DNA of 64,000 bases, taken from JBEBSD01 sp040394475. Lineage in GTDB: Bacteria; Bacteroidota; Bacteroidia; Cytophagales; Spirosomataceae. Under the pieces are notes generated by a model, which was given only the letters and a program-made list of their open reading frames with translations, did no database searches and was not told the DNA's origin. The translations under genes and the position numbers were made by a program. Location: contig JBEBSD010000003.1 in the NCBI GenBank assembly GCA_040394475.1, positions 1 through 64,000 on the forward strand. The letters are read 5' to 3'. This document shows, in pieces, positions 42,180-51,469 of the stretch; position 1 is the stretch's first letter; each line of letters begins with the position of its first letter.

Positions 42180-43850
42180 TTACAAGGCCATCACGATCAT
42201 GCGAACTTCTGCGCCTGCTTTGACTTCTATTTGGATGCCTTTCAGAAGTTCGTCTCCCGTGACGTCAAACCTGAGGCGCCCGTTTTCATCTAAAACGCGG
42301 TATTTTTTCTTCGCATCCACAGTAAACCATTCCGGAAACTGGTTGATCCTAGGCCAGTCGATAGGCATTTTCATCACTTGCGAATGTCTGGCTTTATCGA
42401 AATAGATTTTGCCTGACCAGTTGGCTGAAGCAGAACCCAACGAAAGAAACAGAGAATCTCCCTTCATCTCCCCACCCAGCGTCACGCCGTGGTTCAGCGG
42501 TTGTACGTAGGTGCCTTTGGACTTCCACAGATTGTGCATGATGGTGGTCCTGGCGAAGTTGCCGTCGCCGTGCCAGCCTTCAATAACCCCGGAACCGGGC
42601 CGTTTCCAGTCGTTCCGTACATGCGCCTCCAATGGATGATTTAGTACTGCGCTATCTTGCAGGGCCCACATTACCCCGATCTGGCTGTCGATCCAGCCAG
42701 CAACGTCTTCGTCAGGGATGCGGTTATAAAGATTCAGAGCGCTTTCTATTGCATCTGCATACCCATCCTGACTCCCGTTTTCCCAATCGTAGTTCCGGTA
42801 TTTGTTCAGATTTTTAAACACCTTACTGATTGCATCCCTATACCGCTGCGTACCGTCGACCATAAATACGGTGTAGTAGCCATTCAGGTTATAGCCCCAG
42901 CTGTCAGAGAGTCCTTTGTCCAGCACCTGGCCTGTTATTGGATTGATGGAATTATAAAAAAGCCCGTCCTCATTCGTTCCGTATGCCAGTACGCGATCCA
43001 GCAACTTGTAGAGGGCAGCGCGGTAACCTTCCTTTTTCTGCTTGTCCGCGAAATGCAGGGTAGCGTAAAGTTCGCAAAGACCGGAAATGAGTTCGCAGCC
43101 ATGATCTCTAAGACGGAGATTGTTCAAAGATCTCAGCGGATAGCCCTCACCAAGCAGGAAATAATCACCTATTTTTACGGCCCAATCCAGGAATTTCTTC
43201 TCGCCGGTCATCCAGTACACGCGGGAAAGTACCTGCAGCAGCTCTCCGTTCACCTCTGTATTGACCGTCTCGGAGAAGTTAAGTTCGTTGGCAACATCTA
43301 TCTGATCATCGAGGTCCCTCAGCATCTCCATCATCCGCTCCGACCACGGGCTATTTCCAAGCCATTCTGTAAGCGGCATGAGCCCGTCTTTACAATATTC
43401 CGAGGTACCAAAAACGATTCTCCCCATATCCACCTCTTCGTGAACAAATCCTTTTTTGGAAAATGAGTAATCGTCCGGTAGCGATTTCACCCGCGACGTG
43501 AGCCTGCGTTCATTCCTGAGCATTTCCTTCATCAGACCGTTGAACCGAGGCTGATTGGTAAAAAAGCTTGTGAGCACCATGAAGGGATAGTTGTCAGCTG
43601 CGCAGTCTTTGGCGTTCCAAAGATCCACGTCTTTGTGGAGGTTTCTTGGAATCAGCTTACTTGCCGGATCTGCGTACTTTAGCCAGTCGTCCACGAAGTG
43701 CTCACATCTGCGAAAGCCTTCGGCAGCACGCGCTCCGTTGGCGGAAGCTTTTTTGAAATCGAGCGGCTGAGCGTTTGCCGCAGAGAATAACGCTGCTCCA
43801 AGCATCACCAGCGTGGTGTGCCGCAAAAAAGAAAACATATTTAAAAACAT
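42180..43850 (-). CDS. exported (alpha/alpha)-barrel-like protein, putative carbohydrate-active enzyme
   Basis: A 556-residue protein with a signal peptide (TTLVMLGAALFSAANAQ; likely start at 43850, alternatives ATG at 43838). The middle is a series of helical hairpins with aromatic loops: AADNYPFMVLTSFF, VLSRVYWMTGEKKFLDWAVK, LRDHGCELISGLCELYATLH, LSDSWGYNLNGYYTVFMVDG, YADAIESALNLYNRIPDEDV and DSQIGVMWALQDSAVLN. This repeat pattern is that of (alpha/alpha)6 or 7 barrels in polysaccharide lyases and unsaturated-uronyl hydrolases. A C-terminal beta part (from ~455) follows. I cannot assign a CAZy family. Position next to susD suggests surface or periplasmic degradation of the glycan imported by this locus. 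Confidence 0.65.
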   Translation of the reverse strand: MFLNMFSFLRHTTLVMLGAALFSAANAQPLDFKKASANGARAAEGFRRCEHFVDDWLKYADPASKLIPRNLHKDVDLWNAKDCAADNYPFMVLTSFFTNQPRFNGLMKEMLRNERRLTSRVKSLPDDYSFSKKGFVHEEVDMGRIVFGTSEYCKDGLMPLTEWLGNSPWSERMMEMLRDLDDQIDVANELNFSETVNTEVNGELLQVLSRVYWMTGEKKFLDWAVKIGDYFLLGEGYPLRSLNNLRLRDHGCELISGLCELYATLHFADKQKKEGYRAALYKLLDRVLAYGTNEDGLFYNSINPITGQVLDKGLSDSWGYNLNGYYTVFMVDGTQRYRDAISKVFKNLNKYRNYDWENGSQDGYADAIESALNLYNRIPDEDVAGWIDSQIGVMWALQDSAVLNHPLEAHVRNDWKRPGSGVIEGWHGDGNFARTTIMHNLWKSKGTYVQPLNHGVTLGGEMKGDSLFLSLGSASANWSGKIYFDKARHSQVMKMPIDWPRINQFPEWFTVDAKKKYRVLDENGRLRFDVTGDELLKGIQIEVKAGAEVRMIVMAL

Positions 43851-44032
43851 AGGCGCAAGGGATCTAACCGGTTACTTAACTTTTCTGCATCTTGATTTTG
43901 TACGTCATGTATTATACGCTTGTGTTGTGCCGGATTCCCGTGAGGATAACAACAAACGTCAGAACCAATTTTGTGAGTTTGTTTTTAACCTCCGGACAAT
44001 AGAATTGAATGCCGGATGAGGATACCCTTTTA

Positions 44033-45529
44033 TTAATAATCCGGATTTTGCTGCAGCAACGGATTCAGCCCGATCTGTACATTGGGGATTGGATAAAGGA
44101 CATAGCCGTTTTTTAGTTTTGTTGCCCCCTGTTCAGCCGCAGCTTGGAGCAGAAGACCATGACGATTCAGGTCATTACGGCGTTCTCCCTCACCAACAAA
44201 CTCCCTTGCACGCTCCAAAAGCAAGACATCCCGGAATTGTGACTGGGTCAATCCCGAAGTGATATCCGGATACACGGCCTCCGGTTGCTGAAAAGCTGTA
44301 CCCGCCGCTCTCGCTCTCCGGCGTACTTTATTCAGTGCATCCAGTGCTTCGGCATTAGGTCCGTTCTGCTCATTGATCGCTTCAGCATAGGTAAGCAGTA
44401 TGTCAGAGTACCTGAGTATGGTTGTATTGACCCCGCTTCTGAGCAGTTTGGTAGTTAAGTCAGGATGGAAAAATTTTATTACATAAGGCCGAATCAGGCT
44501 GACCGTATCATTGACCATCGCATACGAACCGACTGGGAAATAGTAAGGCATTACTGTACGGACAGAGTGCCATAACCGATGTGTTTTTGGTTCTTTTCGA
44601 AACAAAGCCGTGTCGCCTTCGGCCCTCATATCTCCGTCAATAGCGAACTCAACCTGTTTGTTATTGACAAGCACTTTTGGTAGCGCCATCCAGTGGTATA
44701 CATTGTCGCCCAGTCCGGGCACATTATTGCTGCTGCCGTTTTGAACGGAGAATATCTGTTCAACCCCATTCTTGTTTTCCGGTTCCCATATCAGGCTATA
44801 ATCATTGAGCAGGCCATATACCCCCATATCCATCACTTCTTTGGCTTTTGCAGCAGCATCACCCCACTGTTTGTTTTGAAGGTATACTTTTGCCAAAAGC
44901 GCTTTTGCAGCTCCGGAAGTAGCATAACCTGCACTATGATTTGACGCGTTGAAAGCACCTAACAGTGTCTCGGCATCTTTCAGGTCTGCGATAATTTGAG
45001 CGTAGACTTCGGCTGCTGAGCTCCTGGGAAGCGAGACCGAGTTCACATCCACTGTCGCTTTTACATGTAAGGGCACACCTCCAAAAGCCCTCACAAGATG
45101 AAAATAATAAAGTGCTCTAAGGAATTTTGCCTGGCCCTGAATGCTGTTTTTGGTTGCATCCGGAATGGAGGGATTCATCCTGTCCAGCAGCGAATTGGCC
45201 CGGTTTATACCTTTGTAACATGCAATCCAGAAGTTTTCAAAATGCGGAGTGCTGACTGTCCATGCAAAAAGGTCAAATTCATTCCGGATCAGGCCGGCAT
45301 GAAGGACTTCTCCCGGCAGGTCGCCCATGATGACCTGATAGGCATCTTTGTAAATATAGTCCCACAGAACCGAATAGACTCCCGACAGCGCAAGGGTGGC
45401 TTCCTGAGCATTGTTGTAAAAATCGTCCTGGTTCTGATAGCTGTACACTTTTTCGTCCAGTGAATCGGTACAAGATCCTGCTCCTGTCAGCAATAAGAAA
45501 CAGATCGATATCCGTATAAAATTTTTCAT
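44033..45529 (-). CDS. SusD/RagB family nutrient-binding lipoprotein
   Basis: A 498-residue outer-membrane lipoprotein that binds the glycan at the mouth of its SusC partner. A lipoprotein signal sequence ends in LLTGAGSC (Cys at about residue 20) with the mature start TDSLDEKVYSYQNQDDFYNN typical of SusD/RagB. The canonical TPR-like helices are seen (AKFLRALYYFHLVRAFGGVP, AKALLAKVYLQNKQWGDAAA), as is the C-terminal RAREFVGEGERRNDLNRHG. It starts 31 bp after susC. Confidence 0.95.
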   Translation of the reverse strand: MKNFIRISICFLLLTGAGSCTDSLDEKVYSYQNQDDFYNNAQEATLALSGVYSVLWDYIYKDAYQVIMGDLPGEVLHAGLIRNEFDLFAWTVSTPHFENFWIACYKGINRANSLLDRMNPSIPDATKNSIQGQAKFLRALYYFHLVRAFGGVPLHVKATVDVNSVSLPRSSAAEVYAQIIADLKDAETLLGAFNASNHSAGYATSGAAKALLAKVYLQNKQWGDAAAKAKEVMDMGVYGLLNDYSLIWEPENKNGVEQIFSVQNGSSNNVPGLGDNVYHWMALPKVLVNNKQVEFAIDGDMRAEGDTALFRKEPKTHRLWHSVRTVMPYYFPVGSYAMVNDTVSLIRPYVIKFFHPDLTTKLLRSGVNTTILRYSDILLTYAEAINEQNGPNAEALDALNKVRRRARAAGTAFQQPEAVYPDITSGLTQSQFRDVLLLERAREFVGEGERRNDLNRHGLLLQAAAEQGATKLKNGYVLYPIPNVQIGLNPLLQQNPDY

Positions 45530-45560
45530 GATTCTCTATCTTTTGAGATTGGAATTACTA

Positions 45561-48500
45561 TTAAAAAGAGGCGTTTAACCCCAGGCGGAACATCTTTGAG
45601 GCTGGATAAGAATACCTGTCCATCCCCTTTATGACGTTGCTCGTACCATAGGAATTGACATCGGGATCAAATCCGGGATACTTTGTAAACACAAATGCAT
45701 TGTCGGCAGAAAGCGACACCTTTAGCGATTGGATAGCGGCTGTCTTAACAGGAATTGCATAGGATAACGTGACATTGCTTATTCTAAGGTAAGATGCATC
45801 GTAGGTATTGTCAGTACTCAGAGCACTGGGATATACCTGATTTACTGCTAGCGTTGCATTTGGCCTGTCCGGGTTTTCAGGAGTCCAGCGATTGTTTCGG
45901 TCTGATGCCAGGGGAGCTACACCGCCTGCAAATCTTTTCTTGGTCAGCCAGATAACCTGATGCCCGAACTCTCCAAACATAAAGACGCTGAGCGACCACC
46001 GCTTATAGTCAAGGTTGTTGGTAATCCCTATGGTGAAGTCAGGATTGGGATCGCCTATGTAAGTATCGTCGAGGGCATTGTACGTTCCGCTGTTGTCGGT
46101 GTCTTTGAATCTCATGGAGCCGGGGGCAGCCGATAACATCGTTCCTACTTCCGTGATTTCCGCTTTCGATTTCCATACGCCCTCAGCGATCGAACCAAAA
46201 AATGCCCCAACAGGTTTTCCCGGAGCCAAACGAACTACATTTGTTCCGTTGTTCTGATGAAGGTTACCACCCACCCATCCGGTAAACAGGTAAGGCGCCC
46301 CTCCGAGATCAAGTACTTTGTTGCGGTTTAAGGAAAAGTTAAGATTGGTGCCCCAGTTGAAGGCTCCGGTAAAATTGACCGTTTTTAGCCCCAACTCGAG
46401 TCCCTTATTTTCCATAGAACCCATGTTTCGCAAAATAGAGCTGAAACCACTTTCTGTTGGCAGTGGTACCGCCATGAGAAGATCCGTCGTTTTTTTGTGA
46501 TAAGCGTCAAAACTGAATGTAAAACGGTTGTTCCACAGTCCCACGTCAAGACCTACGTCCAAATCGGTTGCTTTTTCCCAGGTCAGGTCCGGGTTGGGTA
46601 TGTTGCTGGGATACGCGACAGTAACTAGTTGCCCGTTGAAAACATAGCCATCGGTGGTGGACCTGCCCGTGCCGATTGTGCCTATTGAATTGTAAAGTCC
46701 TATACGCTCATTTCCGGTATTCCCGTATCCTAAACGAAGTTTCAGGTCGCTAAGATTCTTCATATTCTTAAAAGCATTCTCTTCTGAAAGTCTCCAGGCA
46801 AAGGCCGCAGAAGGGAAAATGCCATATTTGTTATTTTTCCCGAATTTGGATGAACCGTCAATCCTGCCCGACAACGTCAGCAGATACTTATCAGAAAAAT
46901 TATAGTTTACCCTTCCCAGATAAGACAGTAATTTCCACTGGCTTCGCCCCGATCCCTGAGCCTGAGGATTTGTGGCTACTCCCAGATTGTTATAGGAGTA
47001 AAAATCGGCAGCAAAACCGTATGCCTCGCCTTTCAGAAATTCAGAATTTTCTACCTGGTTGGTAAACCCGACAACAGCATTCAGCTTATGTTTTTCGCCC
47101 AGAGCCCGATTGTATTCGATGGTGTTTTCATTGAGCACATTGACAGTACGGTCACTGTATTGCAAGGCGTGCCCGCTTGTAGCACTGGCAGATCTTGAAG
47201 CGATCGGATAGTAGGATTTAAACTTCCAGTCTCTATAATCAACACCTAAACGTGTATTGAGACTTAATCCATCCAGAATTTCGTAGCTGGCAAATACACT
47301 GCCCAGCAATCTTATCGTGTTCGCGTTTACATCATACTTCTCGGCCATGAACAGCGGATTTTCATCACCGGTACCACCCTTATATTGATTAAAGAAAGTA
47401 GGTTCTCCCATGGCATCCCTTGCCGGGATGTGAATGGGTGCCATAAGGAAGGACTGAATCATACTGGGCCAGTTGCCACTGGCCTTTGTATCATTTCTAA
47501 CCATTTGCTCCTGGCTGTTGGTTAAATTCATGGATGTTCCGATTTTAAATCTTTTTGACACATCTGCATCAAGGTTTATGTTGGCTGAATATTTCTTGAA
47601 TCCTGTACCCAATATAATCCCCTGCTGATCATCATAATTTCCTGAAATCAGATACCTGACGTCGGGCGTCCCCCCTGATATGGATGCCCTGTATCGTTGA
47701 TTTAATGCATTGCGAAACAATTCCTTAGTCCAGTCGGTACCCTCTCCGATGTCAGTTATTTCCGCTTCAGAGAACAAAGCCTCCTGGTTGCCCAGCAGCG
47801 CCCTTTCGTTTAATAGCCTGGCATATTCACTGCCATTGAGGTATTCGTGCTTTTTAGAAAGTTGTCGTATACCTATAGAAGTTTCAAATTCTACTTTGGG
47901 TTTACCTGTACGGCCTCTTTTGGTCGTGATAATTACAACGCCGTTAGTGCCTCTTGAGCCGTAGATGGCCGTTGCGGAGGCATCCTTAAGTATTTCAATA
48001 GACGCAATATTGGCGGCATCAATAGATGCCAGAGGGTTCCATTCGGCGTCCCCGCCTTCCACCGCATTATTGGGCCGCCTGAAGTCGCTTGACACGGGAA
48101 ATCCATCAATCACATACAAAGGCTGACCATTAGCAGTTAACGAAGAAGTACCGCGTATGTTGACCGAAATGGCACCTCCCGGCGCATGCGAAGAGGTCCT
48201 CACGTTTACGCCGGCCGCCCGGCCCTGCAACGCTTGTTCGGGCGTATTAAGAATCAGATTGTCCAGTTCCTTTGAAGCAATGGAGGCAATCGAACCTGTA
48301 AGATCTTTCCGCTGTACGGCCCCGTAACCCACTACAACAAGCTCGTCCAGTGCTCTGTTGTCTGGGACGAGGGAAACATCAAGCTGATTTCCGTTTCCGG
48401 GTGATACTTCCTGAGGCAGAAACCCGACAAAGGAAAATACGAGCACAACTGGTTCATCGGGAAGTTGTAGGGTGTATGTACCGTCCGTGTTGGTGATTGT

Positions 48501-49001
48501 ACCCCTTGTGCTACCTTTCATTGTAATAGTTACCCCTGGCAGCGGTTCTTTACGCTCGTCTGTAACCCGGCCTCTGATCGTTTTTTCCAGGGGCACAGGA
48601 TCCGTTTCTTCTCCCTGTTCCTCCAAAACGGCCGATGGGCTCACCATCGTTAGCACAATCCTTTCCTTTACTATTTTATAAGAAACCCGGTCAGGTACAA
48701 ACATAGCATCGAGTACCTCGGACACCGTTTTATTGTTCAGCGACAGCGAGACTTTCCGATATACCGGCAGTGACCTTGAACTGTATACGAACTTAACTTT
48801 TGCTTTGGACTCCAGCTCTGACAGAACCGACTTGATGTCTTTCCCGTCCACATTGACGTCCACTTTCTGCATCAACAATTCCTGTGCCTTCACGACGTGA
48901 CCGTACGTATAAGAAACTGCTAAGAATGCCAGAAGGATTTGGATAAATGATACCTTCATAATAGTACCCAACGGTGCTATGAATTGTCTTCTTTTTTTCA
49001 T
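45561..49001 (-). CDS. SusC/RagA family TonB-linked outer-membrane protein
   Basis: An 1146-residue TonB-dependent transporter partnered with the SusD-like protein 31 bp downstream. After the signal region (FIQILLAFLAVSYTYGHVV) an STN domain (KDIKSVLSELESKAKVKFVY) covers about residues 48-118. A CarboxypepD_reg-like domain starts near 143 (TIRGRVTDERKEPLPGVTIT). The plug begins near 228 (VVVGYGAVQRKDLTGSIASI) and contains ILKDASATAIYGSRGTNGVV. The barrel ends in FRLGLNASF. The STN domain ties it to the FecR/sigma pair just upstream, so it should both import and report its substrate. An alternative start at 48959 (MKVSFIQ) would give a more typical signal peptide. Confidence 0.95.
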   Translation of the reverse strand: MKKRRQFIAPLGTIMKVSFIQILLAFLAVSYTYGHVVKAQELLMQKVDVNVDGKDIKSVLSELESKAKVKFVYSSRSLPVYRKVSLSLNNKTVSEVLDAMFVPDRVSYKIVKERIVLTMVSPSAVLEEQGEETDPVPLEKTIRGRVTDERKEPLPGVTITMKGSTRGTITNTDGTYTLQLPDEPVVLVFSFVGFLPQEVSPGNGNQLDVSLVPDNRALDELVVVGYGAVQRKDLTGSIASIASKELDNLILNTPEQALQGRAAGVNVRTSSHAPGGAISVNIRGTSSLTANGQPLYVIDGFPVSSDFRRPNNAVEGGDAEWNPLASIDAANIASIEILKDASATAIYGSRGTNGVVIITTKRGRTGKPKVEFETSIGIRQLSKKHEYLNGSEYARLLNERALLGNQEALFSEAEITDIGEGTDWTKELFRNALNQRYRASISGGTPDVRYLISGNYDDQQGIILGTGFKKYSANINLDADVSKRFKIGTSMNLTNSQEQMVRNDTKASGNWPSMIQSFLMAPIHIPARDAMGEPTFFNQYKGGTGDENPLFMAEKYDVNANTIRLLGSVFASYEILDGLSLNTRLGVDYRDWKFKSYYPIASRSASATSGHALQYSDRTVNVLNENTIEYNRALGEKHKLNAVVGFTNQVENSEFLKGEAYGFAADFYSYNNLGVATNPQAQGSGRSQWKLLSYLGRVNYNFSDKYLLTLSGRIDGSSKFGKNNKYGIFPSAAFAWRLSEENAFKNMKNLSDLKLRLGYGNTGNERIGLYNSIGTIGTGRSTTDGYVFNGQLVTVAYPSNIPNPDLTWEKATDLDVGLDVGLWNNRFTFSFDAYHKKTTDLLMAVPLPTESGFSSILRNMGSMENKGLELGLKTVNFTGAFNWGTNLNFSLNRNKVLDLGGAPYLFTGWVGGNLHQNNGTNVVRLAPGKPVGAFFGSIAEGVWKSKAEITEVGTMLSAAPGSMRFKDTDNSGTYNALDDTYIGDPNPDFTIGITNNLDYKRWSLSVFMFGEFGHQVIWLTKKRFAGGVAPLASDRNNRWTPENPDRPNATLAVNQVYPSALSTDNTYDASYLRISNVTLSYAIPVKTAAIQSLKVSLSADNAFVFTKYPGFDPDVNSYGTSNVIKGMDRYSYPASKMFRLGLNASF

Positions 49002-49104
49002 TATTTTGTTTTGTTGGATCGTGATAGATTTGACAAAATGCCCCCGGATTCATTTTACTTAAATGAACGACATCGTTAGCACATGTTTTGGGGGCTCCAA
49101 TAGG

Positions 49105-49130
49105 ACCGGAGATGCTCGAACATCTCCGGT
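49105..49130. promoter_or_regulatory. perfect hairpin between fecR and susC
   Basis: ACCGGAGATG and CATCTCCGGT form a 10-bp stem with loop CTCGAA. The T-run lies on the plus-strand side (TTTTTAG), whereas the flanking genes are read leftward. For the leftward transcript the stem is preceded by A's and not followed by U's, so it would act as a stabilising, processing or attenuation structure rather than as a terminator. Confidence 0.55.
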
Positions 49131-49160
49131 TTTTAGTATAGAATTAGATCACATCATAGG

Positions 49161-50246
49161 TTACAGGTTTTCGTGAATGGATTTAAAAGGTGCACACTCT
49201 CCGCCGGTAAGGAAAATCTTAGTCCCCTTCACTTCTGATTTGGTATTCAGCAGGGCATTGATGATCTCCAGTTTTGCAAAAAGTGATTCATAGGGTAAAT
49301 CCGCCGTTATCGGACAATTGGTAATTGAATTATTCAAGATTTCGATTTCAACGCCATAGGCTTTTTCCAACTTACTTACGACCGTTTCCAGGGGCGTTTC
49401 TTCAAAAGTAAACGCATCAGGTTTCGAAAATTCATCGACACCTGACAGTAATACAGGTTTCTCTACCAGCCCGGTGACATATTTTTCTGCATCATTGGTA
49501 AGAGTCACCTTTTTATTGGGTGTCAGTACCACGCCCCTGTTGCTCACCTCAAAGCTGGCTTTACTGCCCTGTGCTTTTTCGACAATCACTTTCCCGGTCA
49601 TTACCGCCACTACCACATTGCCTGCCCTGTCCTTGTTTATGGTAAAGCTCGTACCAACCACTTTGGTAACAATGTCCTCGGTATAGACCAAAAAGGGCCT
49701 TCCGGGATCCTTCGCTATATCAAAAAAACCATTTCCGATCAGATACACTGCACGTTTTCCGGATTCGAATATTTTGGGGTAATAAAATACCGATCCGGGT
49801 CCAAGGGTTATACGGCTTCCGTCCGAAAGGCTAATAACCTCACTTTCGTCCAGATTATTTTCTACCCTGGTCAAAGCAGATAGTTCATCGCTCGTAAGGA
49901 CCCCTAATGGAAAGGCGCCGGTTTTAAGGTAATCAGAAGCGTAGTATAAAGAACCAAGAACCAGAAGCACAGAGGCTGCTGATACCAGTTTCATACGGAA
50001 GTTTCCCCACCACGACCTTCGTTCAGGAATTCCTGGCATATCTGATGCAGTCTGCCGGTTTCTGACAGCCTGGACCTTGTTCCATATCCTTTCTTCCAGC
50101 TGCTGACGGGCCAGGTTATCGGGTTCGTTGGTTTCACGATCTATTGAATTATACCACATCTCCATCAGTTCTTCTTCCTCTTTTGGTGAAGAGCCGTCCA
50201 TGTAACGTCTTAAGATACTTATAAACCTTCTCTTGCGATTGTTCAT
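49161..50246 (-). CDS. FecR family anti-sigma / sigma-regulator
   Basis: A 361-residue FecR protein. The cytoplasmic N-terminus contains RRYMDGSSPKEEEELMEMWY, typical of sigma-binding regions. A membrane helix lies around residues 86-105 (LVSAASVLLVLGSLYYAS). The periplasmic FecR domain has VISLSDGSRITLGPGSVFYY and NGFFDIAKDPGRPFLVYTED. The C-terminal DUF4974-like domain reads FTFEETPLETVVSKLEKAYG. It lies 251 bp after the sigma gene and 159 bp before susC. A decayed copy of its first 24 codons plus its leader is found upstream of the sigma gene (51177-51435). Confidence 0.94.
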   Translation of the reverse strand: MNNRKRRFISILRRYMDGSSPKEEEELMEMWYNSIDRETNEPDNLARQQLEERIWNKVQAVRNRQTASDMPGIPERRSWWGNFRMKLVSAASVLLVLGSLYYASDYLKTGAFPLGVLTSDELSALTRVENNLDESEVISLSDGSRITLGPGSVFYYPKIFESGKRAVYLIGNGFFDIAKDPGRPFLVYTEDIVTKVVGTSFTINKDRAGNVVVAVMTGKVIVEKAQGSKASFEVSNRGVVLTPNKKVTLTNDAEKYVTGLVEKPVLLSGVDEFSKPDAFTFEETPLETVVSKLEKAYGVEIEILNNSITNCPITADLPYESLFAKLEIINALLNTKSEVKGTKIFLTGGECAPFKSIHENL

Positions 50247-50435
50247 GCAGTGCTAAGTTATGCGTCATCGATACACGCTATATAACAAGTACCGTCAAGG
50301 CGGCAAACGGCGCAAATAGTTTTAAAGTATATTGAAAAGTTTATATAATCTTCCCTCAGCTGGCTAAATATTCGGGATTAAATCCTATAATGAATTCAAT
50401 GAGAACAGCTGGTAGCCGCCATGCGATAGTATTTT
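50171..50435. repeat. direct repeat R1: fecR 5' end and leader
   Basis: About 250 bp that cover the first ~25 codons of fecR and ~190 bp of its upstream region are repeated with roughly 85-90% identity (by eye) at 51177-51435. Common landmarks include TCTTGCGATTGTTCAT, GATACACGCTA, CGCAAATAGTTTTAAA, TTTATATAAT and AATTCAATGAGAACAGCTGG. The two copies flank the sigma gene. Confidence 0.88.
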
Positions 50436-50497
50436 TTCGGGTAAACGGGTTAAACGAGAAAGGCTTGGGGGAGGGATAAAATGCGGTTAACAGGGCG

Positions 50498-51079
50498 CTA
50501 GGAAAAAGTATAAAAAAGGAGAAGTCCCGCCAACATAAAGTCCCTGAGATAAACCCTCATCGTCCGAAGCGACTGCGTTATGTGGTATTCGATCGTACGC
50601 TCGGGAATACCGAGCTGGGTAGATATTTCTTTGGAAGACAATCCTTCCAGCCTGTTGAGACGAAATATTTCCTGTGTTTTGGGGGGCAGCATGGCAATCC
50701 CCGCCGAAATGGCTTGGCGAAGATCTGTCAGTGCCAGCACCTCTTCGGTGTGAGAGTCATTTGTATCGGCGATCTGAATCGTGTTATAGTGATACTCCTG
50801 CCTTGTCATGCGCGACCTTATGTAGTTCAATACTTTGTATTTGACGGCGCCATAAAGAAATTTATTCAAGTGCTCTATTCGCTCCTGAGTGCGCCGTTCC
50901 CATAGATCCACGAAGATGTCCTGCACGATTTCCTCCGCATCTTCATCTGTCTGCACCTTTCGCTTCGCCACTACATACAATCGGTACCAATACCTGCGAT
51001 AAATCTCCTGATAAGCATTTTCGTCGCTCTGAGCCAGGAGGTTTATTAATTCGATATCTGTGACCAATGTACTATGCAT
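50498..51079 (-). CDS. ECF RNA polymerase sigma-70 factor
   Basis: A 193-residue ECF sigma factor of Bacteroidota type. Region 2: DEDAEEIVQDIFVDLWERR at about residues 41-59. Region 4: MLPPKTQEIFRLNRLEGLSS and STQLGIPERTIEYHITQSL, about residues 130-172. A hydrophobic tail (LAGLLLFYTFS) follows as in the other sigma gene of this window. It lies between two copies of a 250-bp repeat and upstream of fecR-susC-susD, all in the same direction, so it should control this locus and perhaps itself. Confidence 0.95.
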   Translation of the reverse strand: MHSTLVTDIELINLLAQSDENAYQEIYRRYWYRLYVVAKRKVQTDEDAEEIVQDIFVDLWERRTQERIEHLNKFLYGAVKYKVLNYIRSRMTRQEYHYNTIQIADTNDSHTEEVLALTDLRQAISAGIAMLPPKTQEIFRLNRLEGLSSKEISTQLGIPERTIEYHITQSLRTMRVYLRDFMLAGLLLFYTFS

Positions 51080-51133
51080 AAATTAAGCCAATGCGTCTTG
51101 CTCCTATTTTTGAATACTTGAATAAGTAACAAT

Positions 51134-51250
51134 TTAGCATAATTTATCCACAAATATTTCTATATATTTACCATTGGTTCTTCTTTTTGGTGAAGACCCG
51201 CCGGTGTGCCGTCTTACGATACTTATTAATCTTCTCTTGCGATTGTTCAT
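51134..51250 (-). pseudogene. truncated fecR 5' fragment
   Basis: The frame from ATG 51250 reads MNNRKRRLISIVRRHTGGSS, then PKRRTNGKYIEIFVDKLC and a stop. It matches the start of the complete FecR protein (MNNRKRRFISILRRYMDGSS PKEE) for 22 residues and then diverges after a deletion. No FecR domain remains. The leader in front of it is better preserved than the coding remnant. Confidence 0.85.
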
Positions 51251-51435
51251 ACAGTGCCAAATTATGCGTCGTCGATACACGCTACATAACATGTACCGCC
51301 AAGGGGGCAAGTGCCGCAAATAGTTTTAAATTATAGTAGAAAGTTTATATAATATTCGCTCATCAGGCTAAATATTCGAGTTTAAATCCTATATAAATTC
51401 AATGAGAACAGCTGGTGCCCGTCAACGTGCAGTAT
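51177..51435. repeat. direct repeat R2: copy of the fecR leader upstream of the sigma gene
   Basis: This is the second copy of the R1 segment at 50171-50435, placed about 100 bp upstream of the sigma start. It brings the same ~190 bp leader and the first codons of fecR in front of the sigma gene. The shared leader probably carries the fecR promoter, which could make the sigma gene part of the same regulon. Confidence 0.85.
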
Positions 51436-51469
51436 TGGACGCTACAGAGATACCTTTAACCGGATACTG

